Origin: Pyrococcus furiosus DSM 3638
Lineage (GTDB): Archaea > Methanobacteriota_B > Thermococci > Thermococcales > Thermococcaceae
Direction of reading: 5' to 3'
Assembly: GCF_000007305.1 (NCBI RefSeq)
Contig: NC_003413.1
Location: 1-64,000 of the forward strand
DNA length: 64,000 nucleotides
The notes under the pieces are model-generated. The model made no database searches. It was not told where the DNA came from and worked only from the letters and a program-made list of their open reading frames with translations. Positions 44,923 through 54,169 of this stretch are shown piece by piece. Every line of letters starts with the position of its first letter. Position 1 is the first letter of the stretch. Both the position numbers and the translations under genes were made by a program.

Positions 44923-45509
44923 TTTTCTCTCTCCAAAGCCTCTACCAATTCTTTAACCTTCTTCCTTGCATTTTCTAGAACTGGTTCTCCGTGGGCTGGG
45001 TAGATTGACTTAAATTCGATGTTTAAAATATCCTTGATTCTTTCTCTGTTCATCATGGGATCCTCTGAATATCGGTGTGGAACTTCGTAAAGTTTTCCAT
45101 CCCTTTCAATCATTATGTCCCCCACAAAAAGAGCACCACTTTCCTCGTCAAGTAGGCATATGCTCCCCTTTGTGTGCCCAGGCATGTGGAATACCTTAAG
45201 TCCTTCAATAACGTCTCCATCTTTAACTGGAACGTCAACCTTAACTCTTGTCCTCTCCTCTATAACCTCCACTTCCTCCTCATGAGCCACAACCTTTGCT
45301 CCCGTCGCATCTTTCACGCACTTTAAGGAGCCAGTGTGATCTAAGTGGTGGTGGGTAATAATAATTGTTTTCAGGGGCTTTTTAAGTTCCTTAATTTTAC
45401 TTAGTATTTTCTCGCATGTTCCCTCTATTCCTGTGTCTATAAGAACGAGATGGTCTCCCCTGTCAATAATGTACACGTTAACAAAACCATCTTTAATCCT
45501 GTAGATCAT
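44919..45509 (-). CDS. Metallo-beta-lactamase-fold hydrolase
   Basis: A 196-residue MBL-fold protein. Metal ligands lie in IITHHHLDHTGS (about 50), HMPGHTKGSICLLD (about 108), FVGDIMIE (about 130) and IYPAHGEPV (about 170), a glyoxalase-II-like set. The true substrate is unknown. It is cotranscribed with the HEAT-repeat protein by a 4-nt overlap. Confidence 0.9.
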   Translation of the reverse strand: MIYRIKDGFVNVYIIDRGDHLVLIDTGIEGTCEKILSKIKELKKPLKTIIITHHHLDHTGSLKCVKDATGAKVVAHEEEVEVIEERTRVKVDVPVKDGDVIEGLKVFHMPGHTKGSICLLDEESGALFVGDIMIERDGKLYEVPHRYSEDPMMNRERIKDILNIEFKSIYPAHGEPVLENARKKVKELVEALEREK

Positions 45510-45551
45510 TAAGTTTCACCAACATTAATATGAAGGGAAAGAACAAAAAAG

Positions 45552-46013
45552 TTACTCTCTTTCAATTACTGGGAACTCTTCCCAGGGGAAGACTATCCAC
45601 TTTTCAGTTCTAAACACGTAGTAATCTGGAACTACAGACGTCCAAGGTTTCATTGCAAGGCAGGCAACTTTAACTTCTTTCGCTCCTAACTTCTTAACTT
45701 CCTCTATGACAACCTCGAGGGTTTTCCCCGTATCACTTACGTCATCAACGATAACGACTTTCTTGTCTTTTAAGTCTCCATGAATCGGTATCGTTATTAC
45801 TGGTTTTTCTCCTCTCTCCTCAATCCCCTTGTAGAACTTCACGTCTATTACCTTGAGGGGAATATCTCCTAGGATGTGGCTAAGCCTGACCGCTGGAATT
45901 AGTCCTCCTCTTGCAATTCCCACGATGACGTCTGGCTTGTACTCTCTCAGCTTTTCGGCGAGTGCGAAGATTGCTCTATCAACCTGCCACCAGGTAAGAT
46001 AGACCTTGTCCAT
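45552..46013 (-). CDS. Purine phosphoribosyltransferase
   Basis: A 153-residue type I phosphoribosyltransferase. The PRPP loop reads KVVIVDDVSDTGKTLE (about 80), with IVGIARGGLIPAVRLSH (about 34) as the PPi loop. The size and the terminal WIVFPWEEFPV resemble archaeal hypoxanthine/xanthine-guanine salvage enzymes (Gpt-like). GAGGTGA lies before the ATG at 46013; a GTG at 46022 belongs to that site. The exact base is not decided by sequence alone. Confidence 0.88.
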   Translation of the reverse strand: MDKVYLTWWQVDRAIFALAEKLREYKPDVIVGIARGGLIPAVRLSHILGDIPLKVIDVKFYKGIEERGEKPVITIPIHGDLKDKKVVIVDDVSDTGKTLEVVIEEVKKLGAKEVKVACLAMKPWTSVVPDYYVFRTEKWIVFPWEEFPVIERE

Positions 46014-46037
46014 TTCTCTCACCTCTTGCTTAGCCCT

Positions 46038-46613
46038 TCACTTATCCACTTTAAAAAAGATGCGCTGTGTTAGGAGATATACCCAGGGGCCGAGGAAAAG
46101 GCTAAACAATACATCGCTGAACCAGTGAACGTGAAGTATGAGTCTAGTTAGGGCAATTCCAACAGCCCAAGCCCACCAGAGTATTCTATATCTAGGAAAT
46201 TCCCTAGAAAGGTACATTGCAAGGATGGAAGCTCTAGCTGTGTGGCCCGAAGGAAAAGCGAATTTATCTGCTTGGAGGATTGCCTTTATAAGTGGAACCT
46301 TTGTTCCAGGATTTCCAGGCCTTGGAACTTGGAGGGTTGCCTTTAATCCCCCAACTATCACCGTTCCCAAGATTAGAGATAAGATAAGAGTTTTGGTCTC
46401 AAGCGAAATTTTCCTGTGCTTTTTCATTTCATAGGTCACGATAATTCCTGCAAGGACAGCGATGCTTAATGAATCAGCCGTTCTCGTTAGGAGTGAGGGA
46501 AAGTACGTTGGAAGATTAATTGAACTGTCTATTAGAGAATTTATTCCGTTAAATGCTCCTAAGACTTGTAACGCGAAAATTGTCAAAAGTATTGCCGTAA
46601 GTATTGCCAGCAT
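46038..46613 (-). CDS. PAP2-family membrane phosphatase
   Basis: A 191-residue membrane protein with about five hydrophobic segments and the phosphatase triad: KATLQVPRPG (about 87), FPSGHTARAS (about 119) and RLILHVHWFSD (about 161), facing one side of the membrane. The family removes phosphate from lipid pyrophosphates such as polyprenyl-PP. Located between the phosphoribosyltransferase and the radical SAM gene on the same strand. Confidence 0.9.
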   Translation of the reverse strand: MLAILTAILLTIFALQVLGAFNGINSLIDSSINLPTYFPSLLTRTADSLSIAVLAGIIVTYEMKKHRKISLETKTLILSLILGTVIVGGLKATLQVPRPGNPGTKVPLIKAILQADKFAFPSGHTARASILAMYLSREFPRYRILWWAWAVGIALTRLILHVHWFSDVLFSLFLGPWVYLLTQRIFFKVDK

Positions 46614-46635
46614 GTTTGTATTTCTCCATAGGAAT

Positions 46636-48378
46636 TTAAAGCTTTACTTTTCCTCTGTACATTTCTCTAGCGTTCTCTGGGAGAAGCGACAGAAACTCCT
46701 GCTCGCTTTTGAATGGCCTTTTTGCTAATATTTTTATTAGGGTCTTCTTCCCGATTCCTGGAAGCCATTTCAAAACTTTCGAGCTTTCCCTATTGATCTC
46801 TATTGGGATTGGTATCCCAGTAACGCTTCTAAGCCCGTGATCAACTATCATCACATCATAGTATTTGTCAAGTTCGACTCTCTTTGGAATTCCCACTATT
46901 AATGGATAGCTTCCAAATTGCCTTCCAAATGTCAGCTCTCCATCATAGATCTCGGCTCTAACATCCCTTAGGATTGTTCCTACTGGAACTACTCTTTTAA
47001 GCATAGGTAAATCTATTTCATGCCTTATCTTGTGCCTATAATGCTCTATCAAAGCCTTGTGCTTCTCTGTCTTCACTTTATCTCTCATATTCCATAGTGG
47101 CGTCCCTGGGAAAACTACCACCTGTCTTATGTTTATTCTTCTAACCATTAACCCGTCATCAAGAATCTTCTTGAGAAACTCATAGGTTAGCTCGTAGGTC
47201 CTTTTTGTCTCCCCAGGGAGTCCGAAGATAATGTTTATCCCAGGGAGAAGCCATGGTAATCCGTTATATCCTCTTCTACCTCCTACCTCGTTGATTATCT
47301 TAACCGCTTCATACGTTTCCTCGGGCGTTGCGTTGAGATTGTTTATCCTCGCAACTTTTGGATCTGCAGTCTCCAATCCAAAAGCCACCACGTTTCCTGG
47401 AGTTCCATATTCAATTATTGCCTTCGCTATTCTCCTCGATTCTTCGGGATAGTTCGCTATAACTGCGGGATTAGCGTTATCTACATGGAGGGTTTTTACA
47501 TTTGGGGCTGCCAATCTTACGGCCTTAAAGAGCTTTTCTACTTCCTCTGGCTTTGGAATTGGAACTCTACCATTAGGCCTGGCCTTGTATGAGAATATAC
47601 AGCTCTGTCTTCCTATTCTAAAATGTCTAATTCCCATGTTGTAGAATGTCTCAACTTCTTGAGCAACATATTCTTGGGGCCTGTTCTCCACAACTTTATA
47701 CCTTACAGGTTCGGTACAGAAGGAACAACCCCCAATTCCCATGGCCTTTGGGCATCCTCTCTGGGTTTCGATCTCCACTAGAACGAACTCTGGATACCCT
47801 GGGAATTGTTTAACCACTTCAGCTCCCAACAATGCATATGGCTGAAGTTCCTCATAGTCTCTAAACCTAAAGGGATCCAGATCTCTTCCCGAGAAGTAGT
47901 CAAAGAGGAAGGCCTCAAGGTCTCCATAAACTATGTGATCAAAGACTTCCTCCGCGAATCTTAACTCTTTCGTTGTTATCTTTATCCCACCCATCTTGGC
48001 AGAGCCCATAAAGGCAGGTCCACCAAGTATCTTCACAGCTCTATATTGTGAGATAAACTTGCTTACCTCTTCAACGCTTCCTGGGACTGCAGAAAGATAT
48101 TTCCCAGGGGTATGGAGTCCTCCTATAAACACAATAACCTCGGCCTTTTCTAATATCTTTTTGACATTGGGGAAGTTTGGTGTCTTGTTTTTTGTCCTTA
48201 TTCCTTGTTCTCCTTCAAAGGTTGCCCTTAAGTCATCAATTGTGAGGTAGAATACATTAGCATCCTTTCTAGCCTTTTTTATCGCCCCATAAGCGTATCT
48301 TGGGTAAAGCCCTATATAGGGAGGAACTCCTAAACCTGCAGGCTCATCTGTGTAGCCATCAATTATCGCAACTATCAT
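46636..48378 (-). CDS. Radical SAM protein with atypical CX8CX2C cluster motif and HhH tail
   Basis: A 580-residue radical SAM enzyme. The first 190 residues resemble a B12-binding-like Rossmann region (VIVFIGGLHTPGKYLSAVPGS). The cluster motif is CPKAMGIGGCSFC (about 214-226), so eight rather than three residues separate the first two Cys. The rest of the TIM barrel is intact, and the C terminus carries a helix-hairpin-helix (LPGIGKKTLIKILAKRPFKSEQEFLSLL). Widespread in Euryarchaeota, function unassigned; the HhH suggests a nucleic acid substrate. It overlaps the amidohydrolase gene by 4 nt. Confidence 0.87.
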   Translation of the reverse strand: MIVAIIDGYTDEPAGLGVPPYIGLYPRYAYGAIKKARKDANVFYLTIDDLRATFEGEQGIRTKNKTPNFPNVKKILEKAEVIVFIGGLHTPGKYLSAVPGSVEEVSKFISQYRAVKILGGPAFMGSAKMGGIKITTKELRFAEEVFDHIVYGDLEAFLFDYFSGRDLDPFRFRDYEELQPYALLGAEVVKQFPGYPEFVLVEIETQRGCPKAMGIGGCSFCTEPVRYKVVENRPQEYVAQEVETFYNMGIRHFRIGRQSCIFSYKARPNGRVPIPKPEEVEKLFKAVRLAAPNVKTLHVDNANPAVIANYPEESRRIAKAIIEYGTPGNVVAFGLETADPKVARINNLNATPEETYEAVKIINEVGGRRGYNGLPWLLPGINIIFGLPGETKRTYELTYEFLKKILDDGLMVRRINIRQVVVFPGTPLWNMRDKVKTEKHKALIEHYRHKIRHEIDLPMLKRVVPVGTILRDVRAEIYDGELTFGRQFGSYPLIVGIPKRVELDKYYDVMIVDHGLRSVTGIPIPIEINRESSKVLKWLPGIGKKTLIKILAKRPFKSEQEFLSLLPENAREMYRGKVKL

Positions 48379-49118
48379 AGCAACACCTTTGCGTTTTCGT
48401 AGAACACTCTCTCCATACCCTTTTCATCCAAACCTGAAGTTAAAACTTTGGCAATCTCAACAACTGGGTGATGGCAAGGTAGGTCTATTCCAAAAACAAC
48501 TCTTTTAGGGGCTACTTTATAAGCTTCAGCTATCTTGCTTGGCATTGGCATCCCTGAAGTTTCCAGATACACATTTTCATTTCTCTCAGCTACTTCTATT
48601 GCCCCTTGAATGTAATAGGCATTTCCATGCCCCATATGCACCATCACAATCTTAACCTCGGGGAACTTTCTAGCTAGCTCTTCAATTTGCCATGGAAGGG
48701 ATGTTGGAGGATGGCCTGAGTGAACTTGAACATGAACGTTGAACTCCTCCGCTATTCTCATAATATCCTCAACTTTGGGATCTGCGGGGGAGAACATGTT
48801 CAGAAGGGGATGGAGCTTTATTCCTCTAAATTCAAACTTTTCGAGGAATTTTTCTGCCTCTTTTATGGAGTTCTTATCCCTGGGATTGGCCCAGTAAATT
48901 CCAACGAGTTTGTCTGGGTATTCTCTAACGATTTTGGCTATGTTCTCGTTGTCCACGTCGCTAATTATCGCGACCTCTATGTTATAGGCTTCCATAAGCG
49001 AAAGAAACTCCTGAGGAGTTATGGAGACGTTAAAGGGATATCCAAGAACTTGAATGTGAGAGTGGACATCTATCTTTCTAAACTTATCTGCGTTTAACTT
49101 AACATCAGTCTTCCACAT
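48375..49118 (-). CDS. Amidohydrolase (TatD/PHP-like TIM-barrel)
   Basis: A 247-residue amidohydrolase-2-like protein. Metal ligands: KIDVHSHIQVLG (about 17, HxH), GIKLHPLLNMF (about 98), VQVHSGHPP (about 130), MVHMGHG (about 158) and FGIDLPCHHP (about 208). The fold suits hydrolysis or decarboxylation of a small molecule. It is translationally coupled to the radical SAM gene (4-nt overlap), so the two probably serve one pathway. Confidence 0.85.
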   Translation of the reverse strand: MWKTDVKLNADKFRKIDVHSHIQVLGYPFNVSITPQEFLSLMEAYNIEVAIISDVDNENIAKIVREYPDKLVGIYWANPRDKNSIKEAEKFLEKFEFRGIKLHPLLNMFSPADPKVEDIMRIAEEFNVHVQVHSGHPPTSLPWQIEELARKFPEVKIVMVHMGHGNAYYIQGAIEVAERNENVYLETSGMPMPSKIAEAYKVAPKRVVFGIDLPCHHPVVEIAKVLTSGLDEKGMERVFYENAKVLL

Positions 49119-49182
49119 TAGCTGACACCAGAGAAATATCCGAAAGGAGTAATATAAACTTTAAAGAAAAGGGGGAAAGACT

Positions 49183-51636
49183 TCAGAAGAGCTCCTCTTC
49201 TTCCTCTTCCTCGAAGAGTTGCTTTCTTGCTGCTTCTAGCATGAGTTTCCTCTCTTCTTGTGCAACTACTTGTCTGATTAGCTGTACTGCATCTGGGTTG
49301 GCTGAGATGCTGTCGATTCCAAGTCTTACCAAGATTCTTGCCATCTTTGGATCACTTCCAGCCTGTCCACAGATGCTGGTCTCGACTCCGTACCTCTTAC
49401 ATACCTTAATGACGTGCTTAATGAGCTTAAGAACAGCTGGGTGGGTCTCGTCGTAGAGCTTGGCAACTCTCTCGTTGTCTCTGTCAATTGCAAGTGTGTA
49501 CTGGGTTAGGTCGTTTGTTCCAAAGCTGACGAAGTCGATTCCTTCCTTGATTAGGTCCTCAATTATGATTGCTGCGGCTGGGACCTCAATCATGACACCC
49601 CATGCAACGTCCTTGTGTGGCTCGAGGCCGACCTCTCTTGCGATTCTCTTAGCTTCTCTTATCTGCTCTGGGTGGCTGACTAGTGGTAGCATTACACCAA
49701 TGTTGTTGTATCCCTTCTCCACTACCTTCTTGATGGCCTTGAACTCAGCTCTTAGTAGCTCTGGTTGATCGAGACCTCTTCTAATTCCTCTCCATCCAAG
49801 CATTGGGTTCCTCTCTTCTGGCTCATCCTCTCCTCCAGGCATCTCTCTGAACTCGTTGGTTGGAGCGTCAAGTGTTCTGTACCAGACTGGCCTTGGATAG
49901 AATGCTGCTGCAACCTTCTCAATACCCTCTGCAAGCTTCTCTACTAGCTCTTCTTCCTTCCCTTCCTTGATGAACTTGATTGGGTGCTGGCCGATGCTTA
50001 GGATCATGTGCTCGGCCCTCAATAGTCCAACACCATCTGCTCCAGTGGCAGCTGCCCTCTCAGCAACCTCTGGCATTGATACGTTGACCTTGACCATTGT
50101 TCCCGTAACTAGTGGGGCTCCTGCAACAACCACCTGTCCTCCTTCAGCCTTGGCCTCTTCCTTCTTCTTGACTAGGCTCTTTACAATTCCCTTGTAAACT
50201 AGACCTCTTGTACCATCAACTGTAACGTACATTCCTGTCTTGAGCTTCTTGGTAGCTTCCTTGGTTCCAACTACACATGGAATTCCAAGCTCTCTTGAAA
50301 CTATTGCCGCGTGGCTGGTTCTTCCACCCTCATCTGTAACTATTGCTGCTGCTCTCTTCATTGCTGGAACCATGTCTGGGTTGGTCATTGTTGTAACTAA
50401 GATGTCTCCTTCCTTGACCTTGTCGATCTCACTTGCGTCAAATATTACAACAACTCTACCTGCACCAATTCCAGGTGAAGCACCAAGACCCTTGAGGATG
50501 ACCTCTGCCTCTTCAACCTCCTCGGCCTCTTCTGCAGTTGCTTCTTCCTTGAGGGTTGTTATTGGCCTGCTCTGGACGATGTAGAGCTTGCCGTCATCCT
50601 TGTCGTAAGCCCACTCGATGTCCTGTGGCCAGCCGTAGTGGTCCTCAATCTTCTGACCCATCTTTGCGACTTCAATTATCTGCTCGTCAGTTAGAACTTG
50701 CTTCTCAACCCACTCTGGGCCGAGGTACTCTGCAACCTTGACCATGACGGTTCCTCTACCTGTCTCTGGGTTCCTTATGACCATAACTTCCTTCTTTGCT
50801 ATGACCTTCTCCTTAATCTTCCAGGTTCCCTTTTCCACGATGTATTCATCTGGAGTAACTGCACCGCTAACTACAGCCTCACCGAGACCCCAGGAGGCGT
50901 TGATCATGATCTCATTTCTGTTGTTTGTAACTGGATTAGCTGTGAACATGACACCGCTCTTCTCACTGTTGACCATCTTCTGGACGACAGCTGAGAGGTA
51001 GACCTTGCTGTGGTCAAATCCTTGCTTGGCTCTGTAGAATGTAGCTCTTGCTGTCCAGAGTGATGCCCAACATCTCTTTACCTTGTCTATAACGTCGTCA
51101 GCACCGAGAACGTCCAAGTATGTCTCCTGCTGGCCAGCGAATGAAGCCTCTGGTAGGTCTTCTGCTGTAGCGGAGGATCTAACTGCAACATAAACTTCCT
51201 CCTGCCCGAATCTCTGGCTGAGCTCCTTGTAAGCCTGCTTAATTTCCTCTGCTATCTCTGATGGCATGTCAAGGCTCTTTATGAGGGTCCTTATTGCCTC
51301 AGTGTTCTCTTGAAGCATCTTTGAATCATCAACATCGGTCTTGCTGATTATGTCCATAATCCAGTCCTGGAGGGGTCTTGGTTCGTCGGGAGCCTGAGCA
51401 AGAACCTCAGAAATTGTTCCCTTGTTAACCTTTTCGCCGAGAATTCTCTTAACGTCTTCCTTACTTACCTTTACGTTTTCAACAAAGTACTTGTAGGCTT
51501 CAGCGGTAACACAGAATCCTGGTGGAACTGGAATTCCAGCATTTGTCATTTCACCAAGATTTGCACCCTTTCCACCAACAAGTGGGACATCATTTTTGCT
51601 TAGCTCCTCAAACCACTTTATGAATCTGTATGCCAT
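49183..51636 (-). CDS. ppsA: Phosphoenolpyruvate synthase
   Basis: An 817-residue PEP synthase converting pyruvate, ATP and water to PEP, AMP and phosphate (or working in the glycolytic direction in P. furiosus). Domains in order: ATP-grasp (VGGKGANLGEMTNAGIP at the start, SSATAEDLPEASFAGQQ at about 153), the swivelling phosphohistidine GGRTSHAAIVSRELGIPCVVG (about 436, described by position), and the TIM barrel with SICGQAGSDP (about 755) carrying the catalytic Cys. It ends in an acidic EEEEEEELF tail. AGGTGA precedes the ATG and an A+T-rich TATA (TTTAAATATAG) lies at about 51682-51693. Strong codon bias fits high expression. Confidence 0.96.
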   Translation of the reverse strand: MAYRFIKWFEELSKNDVPLVGGKGANLGEMTNAGIPVPPGFCVTAEAYKYFVENVKVSKEDVKRILGEKVNKGTISEVLAQAPDEPRPLQDWIMDIISKTDVDDSKMLQENTEAIRTLIKSLDMPSEIAEEIKQAYKELSQRFGQEEVYVAVRSSATAEDLPEASFAGQQETYLDVLGADDVIDKVKRCWASLWTARATFYRAKQGFDHSKVYLSAVVQKMVNSEKSGVMFTANPVTNNRNEIMINASWGLGEAVVSGAVTPDEYIVEKGTWKIKEKVIAKKEVMVIRNPETGRGTVMVKVAEYLGPEWVEKQVLTDEQIIEVAKMGQKIEDHYGWPQDIEWAYDKDDGKLYIVQSRPITTLKEEATAEEAEEVEEAEVILKGLGASPGIGAGRVVVIFDASEIDKVKEGDILVTTMTNPDMVPAMKRAAAIVTDEGGRTSHAAIVSRELGIPCVVGTKEATKKLKTGMYVTVDGTRGLVYKGIVKSLVKKKEEAKAEGGQVVVAGAPLVTGTMVKVNVSMPEVAERAAATGADGVGLLRAEHMILSIGQHPIKFIKEGKEEELVEKLAEGIEKVAAAFYPRPVWYRTLDAPTNEFREMPGGEDEPEERNPMLGWRGIRRGLDQPELLRAEFKAIKKVVEKGYNNIGVMLPLVSHPEQIREAKRIAREVGLEPHKDVAWGVMIEVPAAAIIIEDLIKEGIDFVSFGTNDLTQYTLAIDRDNERVAKLYDETHPAVLKLIKHVIKVCKRYGVETSICGQAGSDPKMARILVRLGIDSISANPDAVQLIRQVVAQEERKLMLEAARKQLFEEEEEEELF

Positions 51637-51759
51637 TTCAGTTCACCTCCGCCTTAAAATAACCGTGAGTGATAAAGGTGAGCTATATTTAAAATTAACG
51701 TGAATCAAGAAGGGGTTTGATGTTCATTATTGTCATAAAACTAAATGATGAGCATTTGA

Positions 51760-53145
51760 CTATCTATTCCTTTCAAAAATTTTGTACAAGCCATCGTAAA
51801 ATGTTTTGACTAATGTATATCTATTGTTGACGTCTCCTTTAAGTCTCTCTCCTTCTAAAATTATAGTCCCGCCCTTAATGATCACGAGGTCATAATAGCC
51901 TTGTTTAATTTTTTCGACAACTTCGTTGTAGTTTCTCTCCGTTATCATTTCTACTTTGGACTCAGGGAAGAAATAGCCAGCATATGTATATAGGTAAGGT
52001 GTTACTAGAACCGTTCTCGCGTTATAATTCTTGGAAGCCCAGGAGAGAACTTCTGTCTCTCCTCTACCAGTTTTGTTCCAAAATTCTTGCAAGTTATATG
52101 AGGCATTGAATAAGAGTATTAAAATGACACCTACCCCAATACCCTCAAAAATTGCCTTATGGGGAATGTTCTTTGTTTTTTCCACAACTCCTTGGATACC
52201 TTTTGCCATTATTAGGGCCATAGCAGGGGTTGTAAATGTTATAAATCTCGTCTCTTTATGTGTCACGGTGAGTATTCCCATTAAGCCCACAAAAAACCAG
52301 GAAAGAACTAGCAACCCTTTTTCATTTCTTTTTGTGAAGAATATTCCCAGGGCCAAAAGGAAAAGGGGGATATAACCTATGTCCTTTACAAGTAGTTCAA
52401 AGAATTCAAAAGTCGAAACTGGCTTGTCAAGTGTCACTACTCTAGAGGCTATCTTAAAGGGCCTAAATGCTCCTCCATAGTGGAGATGGCCAAGATAGAG
52501 CCAGGGAGAGAGAGTAAGAAGTAGTATTAGGAGGCCGATTATATACCTTCTCTCTTTTATCCAATTCCACTCCCTTGTTAGGTATAGGTACACAACAAAA
52601 ACTCCCAGGATCACTAGTCCAGTATATCTCGCTAATATTGTCAGTCCAGCGAAGAAAAACGATAAAACAGTATAAAGTTCCCTATTCTCTCTTTCCCCCA
52701 AATAAAAGAGGTACATGGAAAGCGTAAAGAAGAAAGTGAATTCAGAATGAACGAGGGTTCTCTTAGCCATTGTAAATGCCAAAGGGTTGAAGACATAGAG
52801 AAGTGATGCAATTATTCCAAACTTTCTACTTCCCAATAACATCTTTCCAATTTCATAGGTTAATAGTGCTGTTAGGGTGTAAAACAGAAGGGAGATAATC
52901 CTACTTGCAGGCAGGTGGAAGTCATAGGGAAGGAATTTGAAAAATAAACTTAGAGTATATGGATACAGAGGTGGCCTATACATCATATAAACGCCCTGAT
53001 AAGTAAACCCCTCACCCCGAGCAATGCTCCTTGCAATATTTATATAGAGGGCTCCATCATATGTGAGCGTTGAGTTTGGGGGAAACGTTAAAATTCCTAT
53101 TATCAGGGGGATTACTACCGCTAGTAATCTTATCTTATCTTTCAT
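51760..53145 (-). CDS. Membrane glycosyltransferase (GT39/PMT-like, ArnT group)
   Basis: A 461-residue protein with about 11 membrane segments. The first extracellular loop has TYDGALYINIARSIARGEGFTYQG (about 29, shown by position), containing the acidic residue typical of polyprenyl-phosphate-sugar-dependent glycosyltransferases of the PMT/ArnT group. A soluble C-terminal part (390-461) follows. It is the last of four minus-strand genes for membrane/surface proteins, overlapping the preceding gene by 11 nt. Sugar and acceptor are unknown. Confidence 0.82.
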   Translation of the reverse strand: MKDKIRLLAVVIPLIIGILTFPPNSTLTYDGALYINIARSIARGEGFTYQGVYMMYRPPLYPYTLSLFFKFLPYDFHLPASRIISLLFYTLTALLTYEIGKMLLGSRKFGIIASLLYVFNPLAFTMAKRTLVHSEFTFFFTLSMYLFYLGERENRELYTVLSFFFAGLTILARYTGLVILGVFVVYLYLTREWNWIKERRYIIGLLILLLTLSPWLYLGHLHYGGAFRPFKIASRVVTLDKPVSTFEFFELLVKDIGYIPLFLLALGIFFTKRNEKGLLVLSWFFVGLMGILTVTHKETRFITFTTPAMALIMAKGIQGVVEKTKNIPHKAIFEGIGVGVILILLFNASYNLQEFWNKTGRGETEVLSWASKNYNARTVLVTPYLYTYAGYFFPESKVEMITERNYNEVVEKIKQGYYDLVIIKGGTIILEGERLKGDVNNRYTLVKTFYDGLYKIFERNR

Positions 53146-54169
53146 TCTTCATCACAAAAGCTTTACTAATGAATGCCAATAAAAATATTGTGGTCAATTT
53201 AGGTACATCTAATCCTATCTCAATGAATACTGTTAAAATCGAGAGTAAAAATGCATGAGCCCACTTTACTCCTCGAGCTTCCCTGATTGCAACTCCCAAG
53301 ATTAAACCTTCTAGCAGTCCAAGCACTCCAAAATCAAATGCAGGCTGGCCATAAATTGTGTATGTATACCTAACGTTTGTACCAAAGAATGAGGCTACCT
53401 TGTATCCGGGGATTAGTGTGGGGAGGATAAGCAACTTCCCCCAGGGCATCGTTATGTGGAAAATTCTTTCATAGACGAGATAAGTAAAGGCAGGTCTGCA
53501 GAGAGCTCCTTGAATAAAGTTGTAACTCGGTTCGGCCATTCCCCTGAGTAAAAACGCTACAATGACACCTATCCCCCCGATTACCAATGCTTTTTTGTTA
53601 AGCTTTGGATATGTAGAATAGACATACGCCAATAAAACTAAGAGGGCCACGATTCTAAAGGTTGAGATTGCCGAGATAATTATGCCTAGGACTAGTAAAG
53701 TTAGAGAGGGGTAAATTGAAATTGCGAGAGCTAAGGAATAGCCTGAGAGAACGTAAGAGATTGCAAGGGGCTCAAACCTTTTTTGAGGCTCTAGTATTGG
53801 GACTATCCCATAGAAAGCTGGAATTAGTGGGAGAATAATCGCAATGAGAACAGACAATGTGAAGAGCATTTTGTCTTTTTCTTGAATTTTTTTCTTTGAG
53901 AATAGGAGAAGACAGATTGCTCCAAAAGCTATGAAAGCTATCCATTCAAGCCCTATCTTTATACCAACCAAAATACTCAGAATTATCCATCCATACCTGG
54001 GAAAATTAAAGTTAGACTTAATTCCCAAGATTATTGCTCCTATAAACGCTAGGGCATACAAAAGTGGAAAGATTTTTGGTACGGCATGAAAACAAAGAAC
54101 TTCCCCAATAACAGCTGAAAGAAGAAATAGGAGGTTAAAAAATATGAATGTTTTCTCAAGCTTTAGCAT
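53135..54169 (-). CDS. Polytopic membrane protein, possible polysaccharide-pathway component
   Basis: A 344-residue protein made almost entirely of membrane helices (about ten), with one larger loop (NVRYTYTIYGQPAFDFGVLG at about 267). No diagnostic motif. Its start overlaps the end of the next upstream membrane gene (14 nt) and its end overlaps the GT39-like gene, so it probably belongs to the same surface-glycan unit; it resembles the O-unit/repeat-unit polymerase type in layout only. Confidence 0.7.
   Translation of the reverse strand: MLKLEKTFIFFNLLFLLSAVIGEVLCFHAVPKIFPLLYALAFIGAIILGIKSNFNFPRYGWIILSILVGIKIGLEWIAFIAFGAICLLLFSKKKIQEKDKMLFTLSVLIAIILPLIPAFYGIVPILEPQKRFEPLAISYVLSGYSLALAISIYPSLTLLVLGIIISAISTFRIVALLVLLAYVYSTYPKLNKKALVIGGIGVIVAFLLRGMAEPSYNFIQGALCRPAFTYLVYERIFHITMPWGKLLILPTLIPGYKVASFFGTNVRYTYTIYGQPAFDFGVLGLLEGLILGVAIREARGVKWAHAFLLSILTVFIEIGLDVPKLTTIFLLAFISKAFVMKNER

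Noticed and set aside
51658-51674. TATCAC-N5-GTTATT element near the PEP synthase start (possible TGM glycolytic-regulator site)
   Set aside because: Two mismatches in the second half, and it lies at the start site rather than upstream of the TATA as expected for gluconeogenic activation; too weak to list.
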